Shown one piece after another: positions 1 through 6,668 of a DNA stretch of 10,964 nucleotides. Below the pieces are notes generated by a model. That model did no database searches. It was not told the origin of the DNA and saw only the letters and a list, made by a program, of their open reading frames with translations. A program made the position numbers and the translations under genes. This DNA comes from an uncultured Prevotella sp. GTDB lineage: Bacteria > Bacteroidota > Bacteroidia > Bacteroidales > Bacteroidaceae. The stretch spans positions 1 to 10,964 of the forward strand of contig UQHJ01000075.1 of NCBI GenBank assembly GCA_900540885.1. Direction: 5' to 3'. Numbering within the stretch: the first letter of the stretch is position 1; each line of letters begins with the position of its first letter.

Positions 1-150
1 AATAGTTAACGTTTAAGTTTAGGTGCGCTTCGCGCGTTGTTTTGAACATTAATTATCATTAATTGAACATTAATTATGCCATTAATTTTTTTTGTTAATT
101 ATTTCATTAATGTTCATTCTTGTTCTATTCGACAAATTGCAGCTTACACG
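1..150. other. A/T-rich region downstream of trkH with short repeats; no gene seen
   Basis: No coding region is supported here. The motif GAACATTAATTAT occurs at 44-56 and again at 65-77, a 21-bp period, each copy followed by ATTAATT. Its inverse ATTAATGTTC lies at 106-115, so the area can fold on either strand. A short GC hairpin, GCGC-TTC-GCGC, sits at about 25-35. The stretch at 6-19 (TTAACGTTTAAGTT) recurs inverted at 5131-5144. No GC-rich stem followed by a T-run is visible, so I do not call a terminator for trkH. Confidence 0.5.
44..115. repeat. Short direct and inverted repeats of GAACATTAAT
   Basis: Two direct copies of GAACATTAATTAT (44-56 and 65-77) face one inverted copy of the core (ATTAATGTTC, 106-115). 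The arms could pair as DNA or RNA downstream of trkH. The sequence is very A/T-rich, so part of the similarity may be compositional. No function can be assigned from sequence. Confidence 0.5.
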
Positions 151-1608
151 TTACTCATCTCGCCAGAAAGCTGGTGTGAGTGGCAATAAGAGAGAGAACA
201 CCTCAAGGCGACCAGCCAACATTAAGAAAGAGTTTATCCATAACGTTGTATCGTTCAGTACACCCCACGAACCAAGCGGACCAATCAAATGGCCTATACT
301 CGGACCAACATTACTAAAGGAAGAGATAGCCAGTCCGAACGAATCGAGCAAAGATAAACCCATCGCTACCATTACAAAAGTGGACAACATGATGAGTATG
401 AAATATATAACAAAGAATACAAACACCGTGCGTGCTGTCTGTGAAGTAATCGTGTTGTTATTAATACGCACAGGTAGAACGGCATGTGGGTGAAGCATTT
501 TCTTAAACTCTGCCTTAGTCAATCGCCAAACCATGAGCACACGAATGCACTTCAACCCACCACTCGTTGATCCTGCACAAGCTCCAACAATGCTGATAAA
601 CGACAGTATGAGCCATATCGTTGGGTGCCAATTCATAAAGTCCTCGTCGCTAAATCCTGTCGTACTTTGCAGAGTGGCTGTGTTGAAGAAGGCACAGCGC
701 AAGGCTGTCATAAAGTCCATGTGGTCAGCATACATCAGAATGCCCATAATGGCGAAGACTGCCACAAAGAAGATAACTAAAAAACAACGTAACTCGTCGT
801 CATGAAATACCTCCTTTACCCTTCTTTTAATAAAGAAGAGATAGAGCAAAGTACAGTTGATACTGGCCAAAAACATAAATAGGGTAGCTATCCATTGTAG
901 GCGTTCGGAGTGGAACCATGCTATGCTTTCGGTATGAGTCGAGAAGCCTCCCGTACCAATCGTAGAAAGTCCATGACAGATAGCATCGAACAAGCCCATA
1001 CCGCCTAAGAAGTAGGCTACCATACAAGTAACGGTGAGTAGAAGATAAAGACTCCACATCCAACGTGCGGTAGTGCTTATACGTGGGTGCAACTTGCCTA
1101 TTTTCAGTCCTGTGGCTTCGGCCGAGAAAAGTTTCATCTCGCCACCACCGATGTTAGGCAGTACGGCAATCGTAAAGAAGACGATACCCATACCTCCTAT
1201 CCAGTGTGTCATACATCGCCATAGCAAGATAGAACGAGGAAGAATGTCGACATCTTGAAAGGCTGTAGCTCCTGTTGTCGTAAAGCCTGACATGGTCTCA
1301 AAAAAGGCAGCTGCCACGCGTGGCTGATAACCACCGATCAGAAAGGGCAACATACCGATCACCGAAAAGACTATCCACGTAAGCGAAACGATCAAGAAAC
1401 CGTCGCGACGGCCCATTCGATTTTCAGCATGACGGCCAAAGAATAAAAGTAAAGCACCAATAGCAAAAGCAATGAGCGTAGGAAGGCCAAAGGGCAGGTG
1501 AGAACTTTCCTTAAACCAAAAGCTCATGCCGAAACATACGGCCATAAGCATCGCTTCGATTTGTAATAGCGTGCCGAGTACTTTATATATTAATGGTAAG
1601 TTAAGCAT
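151..1608 (-). CDS. trkH: TrkH family potassium uptake protein
   Basis: TrkH is the membrane subunit of the Trk/Ktr potassium uptake system. It works as a pore in the cytoplasmic membrane and is normally gated by a cytoplasmic TrkA-type NAD/nucleotide-binding ring. The 485-residue protein has the usual family length and hydrophobic profile. All four pseudo-repeat selectivity-filter loops are visible: TTTGAT (110-115), STIGTGGFS (215-223), QSTTGFS (314-320) and SNVGPSIG (432-439). The family intramembrane gate loop GACAGSTSGGLK is at 342-353. The ATG at 1606-1608 gives a full-length N-terminus and is preceded by an A/T-rich stretch without a Shine-Dalgarno, as usual in Bacteroidota. It lies 98 bp after the LAB_N gene, separated by a strong hairpin. 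No trkA is visible in the window; a partner may lie beyond the left edge or elsewhere. Confidence 0.95.
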   Translation of the reverse strand: MLNLPLIYKVLGTLLQIEAMLMAVCFGMSFWFKESSHLPFGLPTLIAFAIGALLLFFGRHAENRMGRRDGFLIVSLTWIVFSVIGMLPFLIGGYQPRVAAAFFETMSGFTTTGATAFQDVDILPRSILLWRCMTHWIGGMGIVFFTIAVLPNIGGGEMKLFSAEATGLKIGKLHPRISTTARWMWSLYLLLTVTCMVAYFLGGMGLFDAICHGLSTIGTGGFSTHTESIAWFHSERLQWIATLFMFLASINCTLLYLFFIKRRVKEVFHDDELRCFLVIFFVAVFAIMGILMYADHMDFMTALRCAFFNTATLQSTTGFSDEDFMNWHPTIWLILSFISIVGACAGSTSGGLKCIRVLMVWRLTKAEFKKMLHPHAVLPVRINNNTITSQTARTVFVFFVIYFILIMLSTFVMVAMGLSLLDSFGLAISSFSNVGPSIGHLIGPLGSWGVLNDTTLWINSFLMLAGRLEVFSLLLPLTPAFWRDE

Positions 1609-1616
1609 TTTATTTT

Positions 1617-1712
1617 AGTAGGTGTTCAAAATTAGTCGATATGAATTGGTGCGCCAAGGCATATCGACTAATTCTGAACATGATTATATAAACTAATATT
1701 GAATACCTACTT
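1617..1712 (-). repeat. Hairpin region with two competing partner arms upstream of trkH
   Basis: Arm L (1624-1643) is complementary to arm R1 (1660-1679) over 20 bp with one mismatch, and that mismatch becomes a G-U pair in the minus-strand RNA. The 16-nt loop contains its own TTGG-TGCG-CCAA mini-stem. A third arm, R2 (about 1692-1711), is complementary to 1617-1636 over 20 positions with two mismatches. L can therefore pair with R1 or R2 but not both. R2 includes the stop codon of the LAB_N gene. No T-run follows on the minus strand, so this is not a standard intrinsic terminator. Confidence 0.75.
1627..1634 (-). promoter_or_regulatory. Weak candidate -7 box for trkH
   Basis: The minus strand reads TAATTTTG, matching the Bacteroidota -7 consensus TAnnTTTG, 18 bp before the trkH ATG. 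At the 19-bp spacing the upstream position reads TTGG rather than TTTG, and the box lies inside the hairpin arm. It could give trkH its own nearly leaderless transcript, but may simply be part of the repeat. Confidence 0.25.
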
Positions 1713-2357
1713 ATTGTTTCTCTGTTCACTATCGGCTTTGGTGGCCTTTGCCAATAAGCATAGGTTGCGAGTGTAGGCCACAAGTCCAAATGACTGTCCG
1801 ATGATGAGTACTATGTCGTGGCGAATAAAGCCATAACTTACAATAGAAAGCGAACCGACAAGGCTCAGTATCCAAAACATAGCTGGCAGTTTCGACATTC
1901 CTAAGCGATGTGAATAATACCATTGGTAAACAAAGCGCATCGTAAAGATAAACTGACCTGCTGAACCAAATAGCAGTAGCCAAAGGGGTACACTATCGTT
2001 GTAAAGAAAACGTTGTGCATACTCCGTAGCGTTAGAGGCCACCATACCGATAGCGGCCAACGGTGTAACAAGCAATACTATACGTAATAGGAAGGGGACT
2101 TTCTGCCAAAGTCCTTTTATTTTAAGATTCCAAAGGTAAATATAGTAAGAGATAAACTGACCGAATACGATAGCAAAGTCGTTGCGAAGCCAGCCATATA
2201 GGCACAGTAAGTAAGCGCCCATCAGACTAAACACCCAAAAGAGGGAGGGAGATAGTACGCGCTTGGCCCTTTCTGACATGATCCATTGTACTAAGATACG
2301 AGCCGAGAAGAAGCCTTGTGCCAAGAAACCTATGGCGGTGATAAATATAGCGTTCAA
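1707..2357 (-). CDS. LAB_N (lipid-A-disaccharide synthase N-terminal-like) membrane protein, duplicated domain
   Basis: This 216-residue multi-pass membrane protein belongs to the LAB_N family, named after the N-terminus of some LpxB proteins; it lacks the LpxB catalytic part. It is built from two ungapped copies of one motif offset by exactly 121 residues. R20/R141, QW 24-25/145-146, P37/P158, FW 40-41/161-162, G47/G168, G55/G176, R58/R179, D60/D181, GQ 66-67/187-188 and NL 77-78/198-199 all correspond. The start is a TTG at 2355-2357. An in-frame TAG lies five codons further upstream with no ATG or GTG between, and the first internal Met (27) would cut into repeat 1. It is 34 bp downstream of the GT2 gene and in the same operon. 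Role unproven; the context suggests handling of a lipid-linked sugar, possibly flipping it (inference). Confidence 0.85.
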   Translation of the reverse strand: MNAIFITAIGFLAQGFFSARILVQWIMSERAKRVLSPSLFWVFSLMGAYLLCLYGWLRNDFAIVFGQFISYYIYLWNLKIKGLWQKVPFLLRIVLLVTPLAAIGMVASNATEYAQRFLYNDSVPLWLLLFGSAGQFIFTMRFVYQWYYSHRLGMSKLPAMFWILSLVGSLSIVSYGFIRHDIVLIIGQSFGLVAYTRNLCLLAKATKADSEQRNNK

Positions 2358-2391
2358 GGGATGAAGGGGGGGCTAATAAAATACAATCATC

Positions 2392-3120
2392 TTACAAATT
2401 ATTCTCAGCCACCGTATAATTAATGTAGCGCTTGCGCATCCAACGATAAGCAAAGCAGTCAACAAACGGGGAGATAAGACGATTCCATAAGTGGTATTTT
2501 GAAACTCCCGCTACACGTGGGTAGTGGCGCACTGGCACTTGAACGAACGTCCCCTCTTGAAGTAAAATCATGGCTGGCAAGAAACGGTGTAATCCCGTAA
2601 AGAAAGGAATGCGCTTGGCATAATCTGTACGAATGACTTTAAGCGGACAACCTGTGTCTTGCACTCCATCGTTCGTCATCATACGACGAAAGCCATTAGC
2701 TATCTTTGACTGTAACTTCTTAAAGATCGTATCCTTACGTTTGGCGCGAATGCCCATAGCAAGTGCATGTCCCTCAATGTGTTGGAGCAATAGGTTGAAG
2801 TCCTCTGGGTCGGTCTGTAAGTCTGCATCAATGTAGCCTACGTATTCTGACTCTGCAACGTCGATTCCGGCCTTCATTGCAGCACTCAATCCACTATTCT
2901 TACCTAATGAGATATAGTAAAAGTCGTCATTGCGCTGACACAACTCCTTTATTAATGTTAGACTGCGGTCCTTTGACCCGTCATTAACAAACAATACGCA
3001 AGCCTTCATCAGCGCATGTGGTAGATAAGCGCTCAAGCGCTTCTCAAGTGCGTCAACATTGTCCTCTTCATTATAAACAGGCACAATAATCGTAAGTTTA
3101 TAGTTTGTCGTAGAATTCAT
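2392..3120 (-). CDS. GT2 polyprenyl-phosphate glycosyltransferase (DPM1/ArnC-like)
   Basis: Cytoplasmic family-2 glycosyltransferase expected to transfer a sugar from a nucleotide-sugar donor to a polyprenyl phosphate, giving the membrane donor for a PMT/ArnT-type enzyme. Visible motifs in the 242-residue protein are the N-terminal VPVYNEE (13-19), NDGSKD (46-51) and the metal-binding DADLQTDPED (98-107), followed by the DPM1-like DTGCPLKVIR (155-164) and LHRFLPA (177-183). It ends in a basic segment (WMRKRY, 227-232) and lacks the two C-terminal membrane helices seen in ArnC or GtrB. It is therefore of the short DPM1 type and probably membrane-associated only at the surface. The sugar cannot be predicted. 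Downstream the LAB_N gene follows after 34 bp; upstream the ArnT-like gene is separated by inserted element A. Confidence 0.9.
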   Translation of the reverse strand: MNSTTNYKLTIIVPVYNEEDNVDALEKRLSAYLPHALMKACVLFVNDGSKDRSLTLIKELCQRNDDFYYISLGKNSGLSAAMKAGIDVAESEYVGYIDADLQTDPEDFNLLLQHIEGHALAMGIRAKRKDTIFKKLQSKIANGFRRMMTNDGVQDTGCPLKVIRTDYAKRIPFFTGLHRFLPAMILLQEGTFVQVPVRHYPRVAGVSKYHLWNRLISPFVDCFAYRWMRKRYINYTVAENNL

Positions 3121-3157
3121 ATCTTTGGGTGTATGTAATATCAGTAATAGTATCTTT

Positions 3158-3439
3158 CATTTAACTGGAGTCTCGGATTTAGTAAGGACGGGCTGAAAGC
3201 CCAATGGAGCACATAGCCCAGGGCAAGCGAAGCGACACCCTGGGTATCGCGTGTTGGAGCAGTCGCGCCCTGTAAGGGCAAAAGCTTTATACACATTTCC
3301 AACATTGAATGCTTTTGCCCCTTCAGGGCGTCAATACTATGGAAATCCGTGCCCCAGGGTGTCGCTACGCTTGCCCTGGGCTATGTGCTCCATTGGGCTT
3401 TCAGCCCGCCCTTGTTAAATCCGAAACTTTAGTCATTTA
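3158..3439. repeat. 6-bp direct repeat CATTTA flanking element A (target-site duplication)
   Basis: CATTTA is found at 3158-3163, directly left of the 270-bp inverted-repeat element, and again at 3434-3439, directly right of it. The element boundary was set independently from the inverted-repeat arms. This is what a transposition with 6-bp target duplication leaves behind. Confidence 0.7.
3164..3433. mobile_element. 270-bp palindromic MITE-like element, copy A
   Basis: The element starts with ACTGGAGTCTCGG and ends with the near-inverse CCGAAACTTTAGT. The core arms, 3173-3244 and 3353-3424, are 72 nt each and almost perfectly complementary. A second inverted repeat lies inside, 3266-3285 against 3311-3330, built around CGCCCTG and CAGGGCG. 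Smaller hairpins such as GGGCT-GAA-AGCCC and CCCAGGG/CCCTGGG are nested in the arms. Copy B at 7562-7831 is the same length and colinear. No open reading frame for a transposase exists inside, so it must be moved in trans if it is mobile. The REP-like nested palindromes resemble sequences mobilised by RAYT (TnpA-REP) enzymes, but long arms and a 6-bp target duplication fit a DDE-transposase MITE better. Its right edge supplies the last base of the ArnT-like gene's TGA stop. Confidence 0.8.
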
Positions 3440-5001
3440 ATAATAACAATCGAGTATTTACCAACTGTTTCAACCTCTTCTTGCGGTAAGTTGAGGTCAG
3501 TTAACTTATTGGTGGGTGCCAACAGTAAGGTGGGGCGATTAAGACTATCGACAGGCGTTTCACAGAGTGGCCAAGTATCGACGCTGCGTCCTAAATAGAC
3601 GTCCATATCGCTTGCATTTTTTAATTTATACCCCGTGATGCGCTTTATACCCGTTTGGTTGGACAGTTCAAGCGTACGCTTACAAAGTGAACGGTAGCCT
3701 ACATAACTATCAAAGGGAATAAGCGCGAAACCTCCCACAAATAAAGTAGCAAAGAGCGTATAGGCTATAGCGCGAATAGATTGATAAGTAGCATGCGTAC
3801 TCTTTCGCTTACACAATACATACAAGGAATAAATGCCTCCAATACTGAGAACAGCTGCCGCTGCATATCCTATCAATGGAATGGGCAACGCTGTTGTCGT
3901 AATGATATGAGCATAAACAATCACCGCAGGCAACACGAATGCGAAAATAGCTGCAGGAATGGCCAAGCACACTTTGCACCACGTACTGTCACTATCTTCC
4001 TTTAAATTCATAGCCGCAGCATAAATAAGTAAGGGGAGTGCTGGCAACATATAAATTTGAAGTTTGCTGCTAACACATGATAGCACGACAATAATCGTAA
4101 TGCCCGATAGTAAATAGTAATCGGAGAGTACACTTCTTTTGGCATCTTTGAACCGCGAGCGCACGAGTGAGACGATAGCATAAATAGCCCATGGTGCTAA
4201 ACAGTACCATAAGCAAATGAAGTAATAATAGAATGGTCGCTTATGGTGAAAAGCATTAACAGCACGATCAACCGTCTGATGAAAGAGCAAGTTGTTGAGA
4301 TACGCTGCTCCGCCCTCTGCATAGGTAAGTCCCCACCAAATGGCACAACCTGCCAAGAGTACTGCCCATGTGCGCCAACCTAACACCCATGTGAGTTTGC
4401 GCGGCTGACGTAAATAGAGCAAAAATACGATACTTGTGAGCAAGGGAAAGAGTACACCAAAGGGGCCTTTGGTGAACAATGCCATAAACGTATAAAAGGC
4501 GAAGAGCCACTGCTGCTTGTGCAACTGCTGGGGAGACGACGTGAGCATACGCCAAAAGGAACGCATAGCAAGAATGATGAACAGACACATAAGCATGTCC
4601 ATACGCACGGTGAGTGCTGCTCCCAAGAAGAGTCCTGTACTCAGCAGAAGGAGGAATGCAATAGGACGTTGCTGCACATTCAAGTCTTTCTCTGCCCAAC
4701 GATCCATAATGCAAGCAATAGCACCCGCGGGAATAAGTGATAATAAGGAGAGTGCCCACATTTGGTGGCTCCCCAACACCCAACGCAATAGCATTACCAG
4801 CCAAAGGTAAAGGGGGGGCTTGTCAGCGTATGCCACACCATGATTGGTAAAGGCAAAGAATGTGTGATTGCGCAATGCTTCGTCAGCTATGCTAAGGTAT
4901 CGCAACTCATTATCGGGCGTAAAGTCGCGCAATAGCATAATGGGCAACAAAGCCAACAGCATAATGACGAAAATAAACGTTTTCTTATTAAGAATCTGCA
5001 T
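3433..5001 (-). CDS. ArnT/PMT-type (GT39/GT83-like) integral membrane glycosyltransferase
   Basis: A 522-residue membrane protein of the ArnT/PMT superfamily. Such enzymes take a sugar from a polyprenyl-phosphate carrier on the periplasmic face and attach it to lipid A, protein or another envelope acceptor. After the first membrane segment (about 9-24) the family periplasmic loop is clear: DNELR at 30-34 carries the acidic residues expected for catalysis, and NHGVAYADKPPLYLW at 53-67 matches the conserved G-x-x-Y-x-x-KPPL-x-x-W block. GAALTVRMDMLMCLF (127-141) matches the next conserved helix. About ten more hydrophobic segments follow, then a soluble C-terminal tail of roughly 90 residues. 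It is the first gene of its operon, about 150 nt behind a canonical promoter, with the GT2 donor enzyme downstream. The acceptor and sugar are unknown, so I give no gene symbol. Confidence 0.88.
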   Translation of the reverse strand: MQILNKKTFIFVIMLLALLPIMLLRDFTPDNELRYLSIADEALRNHTFFAFTNHGVAYADKPPLYLWLVMLLRWVLGSHQMWALSLLSLIPAGAIACIMDRWAEKDLNVQQRPIAFLLLLSTGLFLGAALTVRMDMLMCLFIILAMRSFWRMLTSSPQQLHKQQWLFAFYTFMALFTKGPFGVLFPLLTSIVFLLYLRQPRKLTWVLGWRTWAVLLAGCAIWWGLTYAEGGAAYLNNLLFHQTVDRAVNAFHHKRPFYYYFICLWYCLAPWAIYAIVSLVRSRFKDAKRSVLSDYYLLSGITIIVVLSCVSSKLQIYMLPALPLLIYAAAMNLKEDSDSTWCKVCLAIPAAIFAFVLPAVIVYAHIITTTALPIPLIGYAAAAVLSIGGIYSLYVLCKRKSTHATYQSIRAIAYTLFATLFVGGFALIPFDSYVGYRSLCKRTLELSNQTGIKRITGYKLKNASDMDVYLGRSVDTWPLCETPVDSLNRPTLLLAPTNKLTDLNLPQEEVETVGKYSIVIIK

Positions 5002-5052
5002 TTTCTTTATAGGAATATTCTAATTATTCGATTTTCAGTTTGGAAGTTATGA

Positions 5053-5110
5053 GGTTATAAAGTTGCGTTAGATTGATCATTAGCGAAACTAACGTTGCAA
5101 TCTTATAATC
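5053..5110 (-). promoter_or_regulatory. Imperfect hairpin in the leader of the ArnT-like operon
   Basis: The stretch 5053-5071 is imperfectly complementary to 5089-5110, with matching TTATAA, TTGC and GTTAG blocks and a 3-nt bulge. It falls in the predicted 5' leader between the promoter at 5157-5187 and the ATG at 5001. It could influence translation or stability. No known riboswitch motif is recognised. Confidence 0.35.
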
Positions 5111-5156
5111 TTAAGTAATGTTCAAAAAACAACTTAAACGTTAAACTCACAAGTTG

Positions 5157-5187
5157 CAAAGGTAGTGTAAGCAGCGTTAAGAACAAA
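5157..5187 (-). promoter_or_regulatory. Bacteroidota-type promoter for the ArnT-GT2-LAB_N-trkH operon
   Basis: The minus strand has TTTG at 5187-5184, then exactly 19 bp, then TACCTTTG at 5164-5157. This matches the Bacteroides primary sigma consensus TTTG-N19-TAnnTTTG. Transcription should start a few bases below 5157, giving a leader of about 150 nt. The stretch TGCAAAGGTAGTGTAAG (5155-5171, plus sense) is identical to the promoter core of the rsfS operon at 10693-10709. Confidence 0.8.
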
Positions 5188-5247
5188 GAGAATGAGGAAC
5201 AAACTACCAATCTGTCTCTCCACTACCCCACTCTCACAAGTTTTCTT
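5188..5247. other. Intergenic spacer between the transglutaminase-like gene and the next promoter
   Basis: No strong hairpin with a T-run is visible after the transglutaminase-like gene, so its terminator is not identified. A purine-rich stretch (GAGAGTGGGGTAGTGGAGAG on the minus strand) precedes the promoter. Read-through into the next operon cannot be excluded. Confidence 0.4.
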
Positions 5248-6459
5248 TCACTTTCCGATACTTTGCACATCGCGTCGCACATTTTTACTAATCTCAACCA
5301 TGAGGTAGCCAGGCTTATTCGCGCGAACCTTATCTGCCACGCGATTGTATTCGCGTTGTGCATATTCTTTCGACTTCTCAAACGTCAAGCGCGACATTTG
5401 CCCTTGCGACTTACCAGTTTTTAAACTATCTAACTTTTCGTCTGGAAAGTAGTCATCAAGGTCTACGTCGCCTATCATCGTAGTTTCTAAGAAAGTAATA
5501 TTCTTTTTGGCGGAATCGGTATAATACCCCACAAACATGTGACCTGGCATTTGTACCAATACAGGCGTAATATTGATAGCACGCAATAGAGAGGCAAATA
5601 ACACACTACCGTCAACGCAGTTGATCTGTGACGAATTAAGTGCATCTTCAAACGTACGCACACGTTGTGCATAAACCACATTACTCGACAAACTGGAATA
5701 AGATACCGAACTGTAACGGAAATTGCGCTTCTGCAATACATGCCACAAGGCATACACTTGCTTGTCGACCATTTGCTCGTTGCCTTGATACCCCAAGAAT
5801 CGACGCACAATGCGTGTATTCAACGCTTCACGTAACACTTTGTCTATCAGCGGATTTTCTTCATTGACGTAAGCTGCATAAAACACGCGCGTACTAACGA
5901 AACGGGTCTTCCCATTTGCCAACTGCTTATGAAAGCCCAACAAACACTCATTTATGCTCCGCACCGAAAAAGTGCGCACTTGCTGTCCTAAGTCCTTGCC
6001 ATTCACCTCCACCTGCGTCACCACACTTATCGGCTCTGCCTGCTCATTATTGCGCAAAGCATCATAACGCCACAATATGTCAGGATAGATGATGTATTCT
6101 TTTCCTTTCTCTGGAAGGATAAAGGTGGACACGGATCGAGCATAGAAAGGCGTTTCGGCCAATTCTATCCGCACCGTGCTATTACTGCGCTGACTTTTTA
6201 GACGAATAGCGATGCACGACTTAGGATTGCCTACATAAACTCCGTCTATGGGCGGTATAACCTGTGTATTGGTGGTTGCCACTGACAAGATAGCTGAAGG
6301 GAAAAGGTTTCCCCCTAACTGATCTATCAACTCATAGCTCTGAGCAAAGGGGCGTCTCACCACTACATAGGTGATGCTACTGACCACACCTATCAACAAC
6401 AATACAATAAGTGATATACGCAGCACGAGATTGCGCTTGATTATTCGAACGTTCAGCAT
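5248..6459 (-). CDS. Membrane-anchored transglutaminase-like cysteine protein of unknown role
   Basis: Counted from the chosen ATG (6457-6459) the protein has 403 residues. A basic N-terminus (NVRIIKRN) and one membrane segment at about 10-33 are followed by a long extracytoplasmic region. The C-terminal third looks like a transglutaminase/protease-like fold: INCVDGSVLFASLLRAI at 279-295 puts Cys281 at the start of a helix, PGHMFVGYY at 305-313 supplies His307, and FLETT at 323-327 occupies the position where the third catalytic residue usually lies, here Glu rather than Asp. The frame stays open upstream to 6582, but those 41 residues are encoded by one arm of an inverted repeat, and a membrane anchor then fits the internal Met better. 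It follows cdsA by 208 bp with no promoter seen, so co-transcription is likely. Function unknown. Confidence 0.75.
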   Translation of the reverse strand: MLNVRIIKRNLVLRISLIVLLLIGVVSSITYVVVRRPFAQSYELIDQLGGNLFPSAILSVATTNTQVIPPIDGVYVGNPKSCIAIRLKSQRSNSTVRIELAETPFYARSVSTFILPEKGKEYIIYPDILWRYDALRNNEQAEPISVVTQVEVNGKDLGQQVRTFSVRSINECLLGFHKQLANGKTRFVSTRVFYAAYVNEENPLIDKVLREALNTRIVRRFLGYQGNEQMVDKQVYALWHVLQKRNFRYSSVSYSSLSSNVVYAQRVRTFEDALNSSQINCVDGSVLFASLLRAINITPVLVQMPGHMFVGYYTDSAKKNITFLETTMIGDVDLDDYFPDEKLDSLKTGKSQGQMSRLTFEKSKEYAQREYNRVADKVRANKPGYLMVEISKNVRRDVQSIGK

Positions 6460-6485
6460 AATTGATGCAGAATACTTTTTTTTCA

Positions 6486-6668
6486 AGGGTGGTTCTAATA
6501 ATTCTGAAATAGGGATTTGTGCGCTATCGGAAGTGTATTTTTGAAAGTTTGTTCGGTCACATAGCCCGCTATGCTCCCTCACAAACTTTCAAAAAGACAC
6601 TTTCGAGAGCGTACAAATCACATTTCAGAATAGCAGAACTCTAAAAACAGAATTTTTAGAACCACCCT
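6486..6668. repeat. 183-bp imperfect inverted repeat between cdsA and the transglutaminase-like gene
   Basis: The left arm 6486-6552 (67 nt) and right arm 6581-6668 (88 nt) are inverse copies with roughly 90 % identity. The outer ends are AGGGTGGTTCTAA and TTTTAGAACCACCCT; the inner ends are TTTGAAAGTTTGT and ACAAACTTTCAAA. The right arm carries an extra 22 nt, which with adjoining sequence forms a small hairpin at 6640-6660 (TCTAAAAA/TTTTTAGA). The loop 6553-6580 contains the palindrome CATAGC-CC-GCTATG. The right end coincides with the last base of the cdsA TGA codon. It is unrelated in sequence to the 270-bp elements. It has no coding content and is probably a MITE-like relic or mRNA hairpin. 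Confidence 0.8.

Noticed and set aside
92..493. Plus-strand open frame of 133 residues
   Set aside because: It is antisense to the conserved trkH coding region and resembles no known family.
4268..4804. Minus-strand open frame of 178 residues
   Set aside because: It is an alternate frame inside the ArnT-like gene, whose own frame shows clear family motifs.
6460..6582. N-terminal 41-residue extension of the transglutaminase-like protein
   Set aside because: It is encoded by one arm of the 183-bp inverted repeat plus the spacer, and the membrane anchor begins properly after the Met at 6459.
6486..6668. Intrinsic terminator for cdsA
   Set aside because: The stem is very long and imperfect, and no T-run follows it on the minus strand.
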